The position numbers and the translations under genes were made by a program. The notes under the pieces were generated by a model, which searched no databases, was not told where the DNA came from, and saw only the letters and a list, made by a program, of their open reading frames with translations. Positions 9,269 to 18,599 of a stretch of DNA of 64,000 bases are shown one piece after another. The stretch spans positions 2,480,001 through 2,544,000 of the forward strand of contig NZ_CP099993.1 in the NCBI RefSeq assembly GCF_024138125.1. The letters are read 5' to 3'. How positions within the stretch are numbered: position 1 is the stretch's first letter; every line of letters begins with the position of its first letter. Origin of the DNA: Halorussus salilacus. Lineage in GTDB: Archaea; Halobacteriota; Halobacteria; Halobacteriales; Haladaptataceae.

Positions 9269-10606
9269 ATGCGCGTCATCATCATCGGCGCAGGTGAGGT
9301 CGGGTCGTCCATCGCGGCGAGCCTCGCCGACAGCCACGAGGTCGTCGTCGTGGACATCGACGGCGAGCGGGTGGACTCGCTGACCTACGCGCTCGACGTC
9401 CTCGCGATTCAGGGCGACGGCACGTCGCTGTCGACGCTCCGGGAGGCGGGCGTCGACGAGGCCGACATGATAATCGCCAGCACGAACAACGACGAGACGA
9501 ATCTGGTGGCGTGCGGTACCGCCAAGACGGTCGACGACCCGTTCACCATCGCGCGGGTCAAGGCCGTCGACTACCTCGAGACGTGGAAGGAGACCGAGCA
9601 GGCGTTCGGCGTCGACTTCATGGTGTGTACCAACCTGCTGACCGCCGAGGACATCGTCCGGGTCGTCGGCCTGCCCTCGGCCCGCGACGTCGACCCCTTC
9701 GCGGGCGGCGCGGTCCAGATGGCCGAGTTCGAGGTCAGCCCCGACAGCCCGGTCGTCGACCAGACGGTCCGGGAGGCCGACCGCTTCGACTCGCTGACGT
9801 TCGCGGCCATCATCAGGAACGGCGACGTCGAGATTCCGGGCGGGGACACCGTCATCCGGGCGGGCGACAAGGCGGTCGTCATCGGGAGCCCCGAGAGCGT
9901 TCAGGGGTTCGCAGCCGAGATCGCGCCGAGCGAGACCCCGAGCGGCAACGAGGACCTCGTGATCGTCGGCGGAAGCGAGATCGGCTACCACACCGCGCGA
10001 CTGCTGGAAGACCGCGGGCTCCGACCCCGACTCATCGAGCGCGACCCAGACCGCGCCCGCGAACTGGCCGAGGACCTCCCCAACTCGGTCGTGATGAAAC
10101 ACGACGCGACCGACGCCGAGTTCCTCGCCCGCGAGCACGTCGACGAGGCCGACGCGGTCGTCGCCGCGCTCGAAAGCGACGAGAAGAACCTGCTGGTGTC
10201 GATACTCGCCAAGCAGATCGGCGTGAGCCGGACGGTCGCAATCGTCGAGAACACCGAGTACGTCGACGTGTTCGAGACGGTCGGCGTCGACGTGGCGGTC
10301 AACCCCCGAAACGTGACCGCCGAAGAGATAACCCGATTCACCCGCGAGACCACCACCGAGAACGTCTCGCTCATCGAGAACGACCGGGCCGAGGTCATCG
10401 AGGTAGAGGTCGACGCCGACAGCGCGCTGGTCGGCAGACCAATCCGCGAGGCGGTCGCCGACCTCCCCGCGCGGTTCGTGATCGGAGCCATCACCCGCGG
10501 GCAGGAGTACGTGGTCCCGCGGGGCGACACGGTGATCGAACCCGGCGACCACGTCGTCGTGTTCCTCGACACCGAGGTCCTCGACGAAGTGACCGCCAAG
10601 CTCTGA
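9269..10606 (+). CDS. trkA: Trk potassium uptake protein TrkA (two RCK units)
   Basis: 445-residue cytosolic NAD-binding regulatory subunit of the Trk K+ uptake system. Two complete TrkA-N/TrkA-C units are seen: the first Rossmann motif is GAGEVG at residues 7-12, the second is GGSEIG near residue 235. Each is followed by a small TrkA-C domain that ends in a strand-rich 'VRAGDKAVVIG' / 'IEPGDHVVVFL' motif. A GGGAGGG Shine-Dalgarno at 9257-9263 supports ATG 9269. The next genes are a small Lrp-like protein and trkH, so this is a K+ uptake locus. Confidence 0.94.
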   Translation: MRVIIIGAGEVGSSIAASLADSHEVVVVDIDGERVDSLTYALDVLAIQGDGTSLSTLREAGVDEADMIIASTNNDETNLVACGTAKTVDDPFTIARVKAVDYLETWKETEQAFGVDFMVCTNLLTAEDIVRVVGLPSARDVDPFAGGAVQMAEFEVSPDSPVVDQTVREADRFDSLTFAAIIRNGDVEIPGGDTVIRAGDKAVVIGSPESVQGFAAEIAPSETPSGNEDLVIVGGSEIGYHTARLLEDRGLRPRLIERDPDRARELAEDLPNSVVMKHDATDAEFLAREHVDEADAVVAALESDEKNLLVSILAKQIGVSRTVAIVENTEYVDVFETVGVDVAVNPRNVTAEEITRFTRETTTENVSLIENDRAEVIEVEVDADSALVGRPIREAVADLPARFVIGAITRGQEYVVPRGDTVIEPGDHVVVFLDTEVLDEVTAKL

Positions 10607-10659
10607 GCGCCCTCGCGGTCCGGCAAAACACCTTTGGGAACCACCGGCGTACCCGGCCC

Positions 10660-10890
10660 ATGGTTCGTGCGTACGTCGCGATAATCACCGGCGAGGGGGC
10701 GGCCGACGACATCGTCTCCGCGGTCCGAGACCTCCCGGGGGTCGCCGAGGCACATGTGGTCGCGGGGGACTTCGACGTCGTCGCCGAGGCTGAGGGCGAG
10801 ACCGTCCGGGACCTCCAGCGGACCGTCACCGACGGCATCCACGGCGTCGAGGGCGTGGGGACGACCCGGACGTACGTCCAGCTCGACTGA
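10660..10890 (+). CDS. Stand-alone Lrp/AsnC ligand-binding (RAM) domain protein
   Basis: 76 residues, covering only the AsnC_trans_reg/RAM ligand-binding domain, with no DNA-binding helix-turn-helix. It shares with two other proteins in this window (22678-22908 and 23698-23928) the core 'EAHVVAGDFDVVAE' and the C-terminal '(T/V)xTYxxxD'. It lies 53 bases after trkA and before trkH. By analogy with the RAM fold it probably oligomerises and binds a small effector. Regulation of K+ uptake is an inference from position only. Confidence 0.85.
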   Translation: MVRAYVAIITGEGAADDIVSAVRDLPGVAEAHVVAGDFDVVAEAEGETVRDLQRTVTDGIHGVEGVGTTRTYVQLD

Positions 10891-11038
10891 TTCGGCGACG
10901 GTCGCGACCTCCGAGTGACCCCTCCTCGGGGGCCGAATCGGGCGAGGAGACTCGTCTTCGTTCCGGAGCATTCATTGACCAAGTGGATTATGCAGGGGGT
11001 ATGCAGCGAGCCATCGATACCGGGAGCGCTGGTCGACG

Positions 11039-12574
11039 ATGGAACTGAGGGTCGAGTGGCGCCAGAGCGTCGCGCTCACCGGAACGATAATCAAGTACCT
11101 CGCCGCGGCGATGGTCGTTCCGCTCGCGGTCGCGGTCGTCTACGGCGACGACGTTGGCGTGTTCCTGGCCTCCATCGCCATCACGGTCGCCGTCGGACTC
11201 TCACTGGAACGGCTCTCCGACGACACCGACCTCCACCCGCGGGAGGCGCTGTTGCTGGTCGCGCTCTCGTGGGTCGGGGTCGCCCTCGTCGGAACCGTCC
11301 CCTACCTGCTCGCGGGGTACGGAACGGCGTCGACGCTCGCCAACCCCGTCAACGCGCTGTTCGAGTCGATGTCGGGGTTCACGACGACCGGCGCGACCGT
11401 GATGGGCGAAATCTCCTTCGAACGCCACTCCCACGCGTTGTTGATGTGGCGACAGCTCACCCAGTGGCTCGGGGGGATGGGAATCATCGTCCTGATGGTG
11501 GCCATCCTGCCGGAGCTGGCGGTCAACGGCGCACAGCTCATCAGCTCGGAAGCGCCCGGTCCCGAACTACAGAAGCTGACGCCGCAGATCGCCGAGACGG
11601 CGCGCATCCTCTGGCTGTTCTACCTCGGGTTCACGGTGCTGTACGTCGTCCTCCTCTACGGCCTCCACCTCGCGGGCCTCGCGCCGAACATGGACTTCTA
11701 CAACGCCGTCGCACACGGGTTCACGACCCTCCCGACCGGCGGGTTCTCGCCCGAGGCCGACAGCATCGCCGCCTTCTCTCCGGCGGTCCAGTGGGTCGTG
11801 ATACCGTTCATGCTCATCGCCGGGACCAACTTCGCGCTGTTCTACTTCGTCTATCGGGACGACGTCCGGGAGTTCTTCGAGAACCGGGAGTTCCAGGCGT
11901 ACGTCGGTGCGAGCGCGGGGCTCACCGTCGTCCTCTGGGGGCTCCTGTTCACCGGCTCTGCGCCCGCGCTCGACCTCGGCGGCGTGACCGAGGGGGTCAC
12001 CGAGAACGCCCTGCGACAGGCCGCGTTCCAGATCGTCTCGCTGTTGAACTCGACGGGCTACGCGACCAGCGACTTCGCCCAGTGGGACACGACGGGACAG
12101 GTCGTGCTGTTGTTCGCGATGTTCATTGGAGGGTCCGCGGGGTCGACTGGCGGCGGGGTGAAGGTCGTCCGGTGGCTCATCGTCCTCAAGGCCGCCAGGC
12201 GCGAGCTGTTCACCGCCGCCCACCCCGAGGCGGTCCGACCGATTCGACTCGGCGACAGCGTCATCGACGAGGACACCATCCGCGGAATCCTCGGGTTCAC
12301 GTTCATGTACCTCCTCATCTTCGGGGTGGCGACGGTCCTGATCGCGCTCGACGCGGGCCGCGTCGGGATGGAACTGACGACCCTCGACGTAATCAGCGCG
12401 AGCATCGCGACCCTCGGGAACATCGGGCCGGGGTTCGGCCCGCTCGGCCCGTTCGGGAGCTACCTCGACTTCCCGGCGACGAGCAAGCTCCTGATGATAT
12501 TCCTGATGTGGATCGGCCGCTTGGAGATCATCCCGGGGCTCGTGTTGCTCACGGGGGCGTTCTGGAAGCGGTAG
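11039..12574 (+). CDS. trkH: Trk potassium uptake protein TrkH
   Basis: 511-residue membrane subunit of the Trk/Ktr K+ transporter. Repeated membrane-pore-membrane units are seen, with selectivity-filter-like segments 'MSGFTTTGATVM' (about residue 113) and 'HGFTTLPTGGFSPEA' (about residue 225), and the 'GGSAGSTGGGVKVVRW' signature near residue 360. It works with the TrkA protein encoded upstream. High intracellular K+ is the main osmolyte of haloarchaea. Confidence 0.95.
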   Translation: MELRVEWRQSVALTGTIIKYLAAAMVVPLAVAVVYGDDVGVFLASIAITVAVGLSLERLSDDTDLHPREALLLVALSWVGVALVGTVPYLLAGYGTASTLANPVNALFESMSGFTTTGATVMGEISFERHSHALLMWRQLTQWLGGMGIIVLMVAILPELAVNGAQLISSEAPGPELQKLTPQIAETARILWLFYLGFTVLYVVLLYGLHLAGLAPNMDFYNAVAHGFTTLPTGGFSPEADSIAAFSPAVQWVVIPFMLIAGTNFALFYFVYRDDVREFFENREFQAYVGASAGLTVVLWGLLFTGSAPALDLGGVTEGVTENALRQAAFQIVSLLNSTGYATSDFAQWDTTGQVVLLFAMFIGGSAGSTGGGVKVVRWLIVLKAARRELFTAAHPEAVRPIRLGDSVIDEDTIRGILGFTFMYLLIFGVATVLIALDAGRVGMELTTLDVISASIATLGNIGPGFGPLGPFGSYLDFPATSKLLMIFLMWIGRLEIIPGLVLLTGAFWKR

Positions 12575-12598
12575 CGAACCGCTTCCGGCCGCGCGCCC

Positions 12599-14920
12599 TC
12601 ACCGCTCGTCGCTCCGAGTCCCGAACAGCCGCTCGCGGAGCGACCGACTCGTCGGTCGCTCGGCCAGCAGGACCGAACACTCCACGTCGTGGACGACGTC
12701 GTAGGCCAGCGAGCCGCGAACGAGCCGGGAGAGCAGGCCGCGTTCGGTGGCCCCGATGACGACGAGGGTGTGGTCGCGCGCGGCTTCCGCGATAGCGCCC
12801 TCGATGTCCCCCGAGGCGTCGACCCGGACGGCGGCGTCTCCGAGGTCGTGGTCCTCCGCCCACTCGGTCAGGAACGCCTCGCCGGTCTCGCGGTCGTCTT
12901 CACTGTCGACGACGTGGAGGAGCGTTATCTCCGAACCCAGTTGCTCGCGGAGGTACTTCGCCACCTCCGCGCTCAGGTCCGAGTCGGGACCGCCCGCGGT
13001 GGGGACGAGCACGCGGTCCGTTTCGAGACCCCGGTCGTTGAGGACGAGGAAGTCGCAGGGGAGGTCGTGGGTCAGCTCCTCCAGCGGCCGCTCGGCTCGT
13101 CCGGAGGACCACGGCCGGTCGGGACCCCACCCCATGACGACCTTGTCGGGTCGTTCGCGTTCGGCCACCTCGAACACCTCCTCGAACGAGCGGTGGGAGA
13201 CGACCGTCTTCACCTCCACGGGAACATCGAGGGTCTCCGTGCTCTCGCGGACGCGCTCCATCAGCGTCCGGGACTCCTCGTTTATCCGCTGGACGTGTTC
13301 GGACCCCTCCAACAGCGGCGTCTGGTCGGGCACCTCGACGATGTGGACGGCCTGCACGATTCCGTCGTTTGCCTTCGCGAAGATGCTCGCGAGCGAGAGC
13401 AGGTCGGACTCGGTCCGGGGGTTCGAGACGGGCACCATCACCTTGTACTGGGTGCCACCGGACGGACGCGCGACGTTCGCGGCCGAGACCGCCGCGTCCG
13501 GCATCTCGTCGGACCGCGAGAGGATGTGGCGGCTCAGGACGCCCTCTCGGTCGGTCTTGTTGCGAGCGTACAGCCCGTACCACGCGACCGCGCCAGCGAC
13601 GAACACCAGTCCCAGCGCGATTTCGATGGCCTTCATGAAGCCGATCAGGCCGAGCGAGAGCACGAACCCGAGGATCGGCGTGATCGGGTACAGCGGGACG
13701 GTGAAGTCGGGGTCGTACTCCGGGACGTCGGCCTCGCGGAAGACGACCAGCGCCACGTTGATGAGCGCGTAGACCACCAGATGGAGGACGCTGGCGGCTT
13801 TCGCCAGCACCTCGACCTCGCCGCCGAGGACGACGAGGAAGAGGACGATCATGAAGCCCGTGACGGCGATGGACCGGTAGGGAGTCGCGAACTTCGGGTG
13901 GATCTCGTTGAGCCAGTCGGTGACTATCTTGTCGCGTCCCATCGCGAAGTTGATGCGGGCCGACGCGAGGATGGACGCGTTCGCGCTCGACGCCGTCGCG
14001 AGCAGCGCGGCCAGCGTGATCGAGGTGATGCCGATGACGCCGATGTTCCCCTCGAAGATGACCCTCGCGACGTCGGACATCGGGGTGTCGACGTCGATCT
14101 GGTCGTAGGGGATGATACCGACCATGAGTCCGACGAGGATGGAGTAGACGACCATCACGATGGCGACGCTCCCGATGATGGCGATGGGGAGGTTGCGGCC
14201 CGGGTCTTTGAGCTCCTCGCCGATGGTCGCGATCTTCGCGTATCCGAGGTAGGAGACGAACACGAGCGCGGTCCCCGGCAGTATCTCGGTGTATCCGAGC
14301 GGGGCGATGGTGCCGTCGACCATCACCGTCCCCCAGTCGAACGAGAAGAAGCCGACGGCCGCGAACACCGTGAGGATGCCGAGCAAGACCGTGACGATGA
14401 CGGTCTGGACGCCGCCGGTCTCCTTCGCGCCGATGTAGTTGACGGTGACGAACGCGACGCCAGCCAGTAACGCACCGATCTGGATGTCCGAGAGGACGAA
14501 CGGGCCGAGTACAATCGTGGGCAGGAGTTCGACGCCGCCGGTTCCGGGGAACGGAATCACGACGCCGTCGAGGAGCGTCGTGAGGTACCCGCCGAACCCG
14601 ATGCAGTAGAACGCGCTCGCGAACGCCAGCCCCATCCAGTCGCCCATCCCCGAAATCGAGCCGAAGAGGGGACCGAGCGCGCGATTGATGTAGTAGTACG
14701 CGCCGCCCGCCTTCGGCATCGCGGTGCCGAGTTCGCTCACCGTGAGCGCGTTCACCATGGCGATTACGCCGCCGATGAGGAACGACAGGACGACGATGGG
14801 CCCGGCCTCCCGGGTCGCGATTCCCGGCAGGACGAAGATGCCCGCGCCGATCATCGTCCCGATGCCGACGGCGAGTGCCGAGAGCAGGCCCAGGTCCTTC
14901 GCGAGTTCCTCGTCGCTCAC
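12599..14920 (-). CDS. APC-family amino-acid permease fused to two UspA domains
   Basis: 773 residues. Residues ~1-455 form a 12-helix APC permease, starting with 'LGLLSALAVGIGTMIGAGIFVLPG', the substrate-binding TM1 motif of the family. The C-terminal ~300 residues contain two universal-stress-protein domains, beginning 'YKVMVPVSNPRTESDLL' and 'DRVLVPTAGGPDSDLS'; the second ends with the 'VVIGATERGLLSRLVRGS' nucleotide-loop motif. The substrate cannot be inferred. A separate UspA gene lies 58 bases upstream on the same strand, probably one transcript. Confidence 0.92.
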   Translation of the reverse strand: MSDEELAKDLGLLSALAVGIGTMIGAGIFVLPGIATREAGPIVVLSFLIGGVIAMVNALTVSELGTAMPKAGGAYYYINRALGPLFGSISGMGDWMGLAFASAFYCIGFGGYLTTLLDGVVIPFPGTGGVELLPTIVLGPFVLSDIQIGALLAGVAFVTVNYIGAKETGGVQTVIVTVLLGILTVFAAVGFFSFDWGTVMVDGTIAPLGYTEILPGTALVFVSYLGYAKIATIGEELKDPGRNLPIAIIGSVAIVMVVYSILVGLMVGIIPYDQIDVDTPMSDVARVIFEGNIGVIGITSITLAALLATASSANASILASARINFAMGRDKIVTDWLNEIHPKFATPYRSIAVTGFMIVLFLVVLGGEVEVLAKAASVLHLVVYALINVALVVFREADVPEYDPDFTVPLYPITPILGFVLSLGLIGFMKAIEIALGLVFVAGAVAWYGLYARNKTDREGVLSRHILSRSDEMPDAAVSAANVARPSGGTQYKVMVPVSNPRTESDLLSLASIFAKANDGIVQAVHIVEVPDQTPLLEGSEHVQRINEESRTLMERVRESTETLDVPVEVKTVVSHRSFEEVFEVAERERPDKVVMGWGPDRPWSSGRAERPLEELTHDLPCDFLVLNDRGLETDRVLVPTAGGPDSDLSAEVAKYLREQLGSEITLLHVVDSEDDRETGEAFLTEWAEDHDLGDAAVRVDASGDIEGAIAEAARDHTLVVIGATERGLLSRLVRGSLAYDVVHDVECSVLLAERPTSRSLRERLFGTRSDER

Positions 14921-14978
14921 CGTCCGTCACCCCCGGAGATGGACGGAGTTGGCCGCGGTATCGAATACAAACCCTCGC

Positions 14979-15437
14979 TCATGCGTCCCCCTCGTCCGTC
15001 TCCTCGTCTCCGGGGTCCGGCAACACGACCACCGGCCGGTCGGTCTCGGTCGCCAGCGACAGCGCGACGTCGCCGGTCAGCAGGCGGACCCATCGGCTCC
15101 CGCCCCGCGGCGTGAAGGCGATGGCGGTCGCGTCCACGTCGTCGGCGACCTCGAATATGGTCTCGGCCACGTCGGTGCCGTACGCGATTCGCGTCTCGAC
15201 CGGGACGCCCGCGTCGGCGCACCGGCGTTCGACCACCTCGAACGCCTCCTCGGCGTACTCCTCGCGTTGCTCGACGGACACCTTGTCGGGCGCGCCTCCG
15301 GCCTTCTCGACGACGTGGACGGCGACGACGCGCCCCCCGGCGGCCGCGATGCGGTCCACCGCGGCCGCGCAGGTGGCCTCGGCGTCCTCGGGTCCCGCGA
15401 CGGGCAGGAGAACGGTTTCGAGCAGTTGGTCGGTCAT
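14979..15437 (-). CDS. Universal stress protein UspA family
   Basis: 152-residue UspA-fold protein. It begins with the strand 'LETVLLPVAGPEDAEATCAAAV', but the C-terminal loop is 'TPRGGSRWVRLLTGDVALSL', which only partly matches the ATP-binding G-2x-G-9x-G(S/T) motif, so nucleotide binding is uncertain. It is the first gene ahead of the permease-Usp fusion on the minus strand, and may be its soluble partner. Confidence 0.85.
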   Translation of the reverse strand: MTDQLLETVLLPVAGPEDAEATCAAAVDRIAAAGGRVVAVHVVEKAGGAPDKVSVEQREEYAEEAFEVVERRCADAGVPVETRIAYGTDVAETIFEVADDVDATAIAFTPRGGSRWVRLLTGDVALSLATETDRPVVVLPDPGDEETDEGDA

Positions 15438-15705
15438 CCGCCACCACCGCCGTCGACGAGTGCGTCACGTCGGTACTTCCGGACGCGGGCGTCGAACCGG
15501 GGCGATTCGCCGAGGGTAGCGACTCGTAAGTGCCGACTCGGATGAAGACTCATTACGCGGCTAAATGCAGAGGTCCCAAATAAGTCGCCCGGTCGAATCG
15601 TGATTCGCCCGAACGATGCCGCGCTCTGGCCGAAACACGCCTGCGGTGGGACGAACGCCGCGCCCCGCCCCACCGCAGCCTCCCGGAAGTCGAGTGCGGC
15701 GGGGG

Positions 15706-16200
15706 CTACACCGCCGAGACCCACGCCCGGAACCCCTCGGGCTGGTCGTACACGTCCCGGAACGCGCGGTCGACCCACTGGGCGACCCGGTTGGGGTCGG
15801 CCAGCGCCGACACCCTGACGTTGACGCCCTCGGCCTCGTCGGGCCGGGCGATGTCGTCGATCTTGAACGCCGGGAACTCCGCGAGGAGGGACTTCAGCCG
15901 GTCGAGTTCCTCGTCGGTGCAGTCGAGGTTTAGCGTGCCGTCGCCGAACTGGACCCACGGCGGGAGCGCCTCGGTGGCCTCGGCGTCTCCGTCGGCGTCG
16001 TTGCCTTCTCCGTCGGCATCTACGTCCTCTCCGTCGAGCGCCCCGGCGGCGTCCGACTCGGACGCCGCCGGGGCGCTCGACGAGGCGTCCTCGTGGGCCT
16101 CGAACGTGCAGAAGGCGCTCGCGCGCTCTCGGTGGGCCGCGATGGCCTCGACGAACAGTTTCCGGCGCTCGGCGGGGGTGTCGGCGTCGAATCGCGTCAT
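15706..16200 (-). CDS. Conserved haloarchaeal-type protein of unknown function
   Basis: 164 residues from ATG 16200 (MTRFDADTPAERRKLFVEAI). An N-terminal helical part (to about residue 38) is joined by a low-complexity linker rich in Ala, Ser, Asp and Glu (about 39-85) to a C-terminal domain that starts 'LPPWVQFGDGTLNLDCTDEE'. The linker DNA contains a 51-base perfect palindrome (16032-16082), which looks like an insertion. Function unknown. It is divergent from adk. Confidence 0.75.
   Translation of the reverse strand: MTRFDADTPAERRKLFVEAIAAHRERASAFCTFEAHEDASSSAPAASESDAAGALDGEDVDADGEGNDADGDAEATEALPPWVQFGDGTLNLDCTDEELDRLKSLLAEFPAFKIDDIARPDEAEGVNVRVSALADPNRVAQWVDRAFRDVYDQPEGFRAWVSAV
16032..16082. 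repeat. 25-bp-arm perfect palindrome inside a coding sequence
   Basis: Arms 16032-16056 and 16058-16082 are exact reverse complements around a single base. It lies in the Ala/Ser/Asp-rich linker of the gene at 15706-16200, where it encodes part of the linker in frame. Similar compact palindromes occur elsewhere in the window in genes and spacers. Confidence 0.9.
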
Positions 16201-16231
16201 GGGCGGTCGTAGGCGGCCCGTCACTAAAAAG

Positions 16232-16265
16232 GCCGACTCCGCGCGCCGCGGCGCGCGGAGTCGGC
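16232..16265. repeat. Perfect 16-bp-arm palindrome between divergent genes
   Basis: Arms 16232-16247 and 16250-16265, loop of two bases, flanked by an A-run on the left and TTTCTTT on the right. By form it looks like a terminator, but the two flanking genes diverge from here, so no transcript would end at it unless it arises elsewhere. It sits just upstream of TATA-like TTTAAG sequences (16271 and 16278) of adk. Confidence 0.85.
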
Positions 16266-16305
16266 TTTCTTTAAGCCTTTAAGCGTGGGCGTCGCAGTCG
16301 GAGAC

Positions 16306-16950
16306 ATGAACCCGCACATCCTGATACTCGGTGCGCCGGGCGCAGGCAAGGGAACCCAGAGCGACAACATCGTCGAGGAGTTCGGCGTCGAGCACGTCAC
16401 GACCGGCGACGCCCTCCGCGCGAACAAGGGGATGGACATCTCCCACCTCGGACTCGAATACGACACCCCCGGCGAGTACATGGACCGGGGCGAACTCGTC
16501 CCCGACGAGGTCGTCGACGAGATCGTCGAGACCGCCCTCGACGAGGCCGACGGCTACGTCCTCGACGGCTATCCGCGCAACCTCGCGCAGGCCGAGACGC
16601 TCGCGTCGATGACCGACCTCGACGTGGCGCTGTACCTCGACGTGGACGAGGACGTGCTGGTCGAGCGCCTGACCGGCCGCCGGGTCTGCGAGGAGTGCGG
16701 CGCGACCTACCACGTCGAGTTCAGCCCGCCCGAGGAGGAGGGCGTCTGCGACCGGTGCGGCGGCGACCTCTACCAGCGCGAGGACGACACCGAGGAGACC
16801 GCCCGCGAGCGCATCCGGGTGTACGAGGAGAACACCGCGCCGGTCGTGGAGTTCTACGACGAGCGGGGCGACCTCGTCCGAATCGACGGCGAGGGGTCGC
16901 CCGACGAGGTGTGGGCCGACGTGAAGGACGCAATCGAGTCGAACGCCTAA
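16306..16950 (+). CDS. adk: Adenylate kinase
   Basis: 214-residue adenylate kinase (ATP + AMP to 2 ADP). The P-loop is GAPGAGKGT at residues 8-16. The 'DGYPRN' motif of the AMP site and a zinc-type LID with four Cys (CEECG and CDRCG, near residues 129-152) are present. Start ATG 16306 is chosen over an upstream in-frame GTG-type extension because the conserved '[15 protein letters not shown]' follows at once. It precedes the DUF106 gene, a pairing seen near secY in many archaea. Confidence 0.97.
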   Translation: MNPHILILGAPGAGKGTQSDNIVEEFGVEHVTTGDALRANKGMDISHLGLEYDTPGEYMDRGELVPDEVVDEIVETALDEADGYVLDGYPRNLAQAETLASMTDLDVALYLDVDEDVLVERLTGRRVCEECGATYHVEFSPPEEEGVCDRCGGDLYQREDDTEETARERIRVYEENTAPVVEFYDERGDLVRIDGEGSPDEVWADVKDAIESNA

Positions 16951-17066
16951 CGCTCGCGCTCGGCTCGGAACCCCGTCGCGCGGCCGGTCCGAAGTCGCGG
17001 GTTCCGGCCCGCGAGGGGAGACGAATAGCGAAACTTGATTAACCGGGGGATTCCAAATCCGTGTCA

Positions 17067-17984
17067 ATGGCACGGACCGCGGACAAGATAGAGTCGCTCA
17101 TCGCCGACGACGGGGCGATGGCCGACGCGCTTGCGGTCGTCTACGACCGCACCGACGGCGGCTCCGAGCGAATCGAGTGGGCCGACGTGAACGACCAGCT
17201 CACGAGCGGCCAGTGGGGACGACTCATCGAGAAGGACGTTCTCGAAAGCGACGGCGACGAGTTCCGACTCGCCGACCCGAGCGCGGTCGAAGCCGCCCTC
17301 GAAGACGAACCGACGACGACCATCTCGACCGACACCGACGGCGACACCGACGTGGACATCGACGACGAGGAGTCGTCGTGGTCGAAGTGGGACAAGATGG
17401 CGGCGGTGGGCTCGGTCGGGCTGTTCCTCGGTTACTCGCAGGCGTCGGTGCGGAACGTCATCGGGAGCGCCGTCAACGTCCTCATCGGCCCCATCGAGGC
17501 TGTGTTGCCCTTCTACGTGGTCGTCTTGGTGCTGGCGCTCATCACGGGTCTGTACTCGACGCTGTTGCAGGCCAATCTGATGGACATGGAGAAGATGGGG
17601 GCCTACCAGCAACGGATGAAGGACATCCAGGAGAAGCGAAAGAAGGCCAAAGAGCGCGGCGACGACGAGGAGATGGAGCGCATCCGCGAGGAGCAGATGG
17701 ACGCGATGGGCGACCAGCTCGGCATGTTCAAAGAGCAGTTCCGCCCGATGGTCTGGACGATGTTCCTCACCATCCCCGTGTTCCTCTGGATCTACTGGAT
17801 GGTGCTCGACGGTCACGTCCCGGCCGACGAGACCACCATCGTCGCGCCGCTGGTCGGGGAGGCCAACTGGCGACAGGGCGTCGTGGGTCCGATGCAGCTG
17901 TGGATCGTCTGGTACTTCCTCTGCTCGATGGGATTCACCCAGCTCATCCGGAAGTCGCTGAACATCCAGACCACGCCGACGTAG
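17067..17984 (+). CDS. EMC3/TMCO1-type (DUF106) membrane insertase-like protein
   Basis: 305 residues, of the archaeal DUF106 group that belongs to the Oxa1/YidC/EMC3/TMCO1 superfamily of membrane-protein insertion factors. A soluble acidic N-terminus (1-105) leads to a membrane segment, then 'YSTLLQANLMDMEKMGAYQQ' and a charged coiled-coil hairpin (about 175-225), then two C-terminal membrane segments ('MVWTMFLTIPVFLWIYWM'). The N-terminal ~70 residues look like a helical winged-helix-like unit, not common in the family. It follows adk, as in other archaea. Confidence 0.85.
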   Translation: MARTADKIESLIADDGAMADALAVVYDRTDGGSERIEWADVNDQLTSGQWGRLIEKDVLESDGDEFRLADPSAVEAALEDEPTTTISTDTDGDTDVDIDDEESSWSKWDKMAAVGSVGLFLGYSQASVRNVIGSAVNVLIGPIEAVLPFYVVVLVLALITGLYSTLLQANLMDMEKMGAYQQRMKDIQEKRKKAKERGDDEEMERIREEQMDAMGDQLGMFKEQFRPMVWTMFLTIPVFLWIYWMVLDGHVPADETTIVAPLVGEANWRQGVVGPMQLWIVWYFLCSMGFTQLIRKSLNIQTTPT

Positions 17985-18039
17985 TCGGCGTTTCTCTGCT
18001 CCGTCCGCGTTTCCCCGTTCCATCCTCGACCGTTTCGAA

Positions 18040-18077
18040 TCGGACCGCGAGCGCCGTCCTCGGCGCTCGCGGTCCGA
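18040..18077. terminator. 17-bp hairpin between convergent genes
   Basis: Arms 18040-18056 and 18061-18077 are perfect reverse complements with a TCCT loop. It lies between the ends of the DUF106 gene (+) and the PIN gene (-), where it could serve as a bidirectional transcript end. Confidence 0.6.
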
Positions 18078-18128
18078 GCTAGACGGGCACGTCCCGGCTA
18101 CTCACGCCGACGGATTACGGTTCGATAC

Positions 18129-18599
18129 TCACGCCCGCGGGTCGCGGTCCGGCCCCGGGTACTCCCCGCCCTCGACGGCCTCGTACAGTCCCTCGGCGTC
18201 GAACATCCCGACGAACCCCGCGGGCGTCTTGACGCTCAGGTTCATCCGCGACCCCAGTGTGGCCCCGGCCTCCGCGCTCCGGAGGTCGTCGTCGTAACTC
18301 AGCAGGTGGGCCGCGCCCCCGCGGTACGCGCTCGCCAGCGCGGGGTGGTCGCCCGCCGGGTGTTCGACCCGGACCCGGAGGTTCTCGATCTTCTCGCGCC
18401 ACGCGCCCGCCAAGTCGTCGTCGGCCAGTTCCCGGATCACGGCCTCGGCGTCGTCGAGCAGGTCGTCGCTGGCGACCAGTTCGACCCACGAGTGGGCGCG
18501 GGTCGTATCCAGCGCCTCGCGGGCCGCCCCGCCGACGAGCAGGTCGGCCGCCAGCACGTCGGCGTCGGCGACGATTCGGGCCGGATTATTCTCGGCCAT
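18129..18599 (-). CDS. PIN-domain protein (predicted ribonuclease)
   Basis: 156 residues starting at ATG 18599 (MAENNPARIVADADVLAADL). The first Asp pair 'VADADVL', a middle acidic helix and 'HLLSYDDDLRS' fit the acidic metal-binding residues of PIN nucleases, the fold of VapC toxins and tRNA/rRNA-processing enzymes. The preceding 54-aa ORF (18586-18750) overlaps its start by 14 bases in another frame, an arrangement like antitoxin-toxin pairs. The longer open frame upstream of 18599 is a shadow. Toxin function is not shown. Confidence 0.75.
   Translation of the reverse strand: MAENNPARIVADADVLAADLLVGGAAREALDTTRAHSWVELVASDDLLDDAEAVIRELADDDLAGAWREKIENLRVRVEHPAGDHPALASAYRGGAAHLLSYDDDLRSAEAGATLGSRMNLSVKTPAGFVGMFDAEGLYEAVEGGEYPGPDRDPRA

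Noticed and set aside
12689-14470. 593-aa open frame antisense to the APC permease
   Set aside because: Composition (Arg/Asp/Val-rich repeats) is typical of a shadow; the permease on the other strand has clear helices and Usp motifs.
16232-16265. Rho-independent-style terminator
   Set aside because: Flanking genes diverge; no gene ends here. I list it as a palindrome instead.
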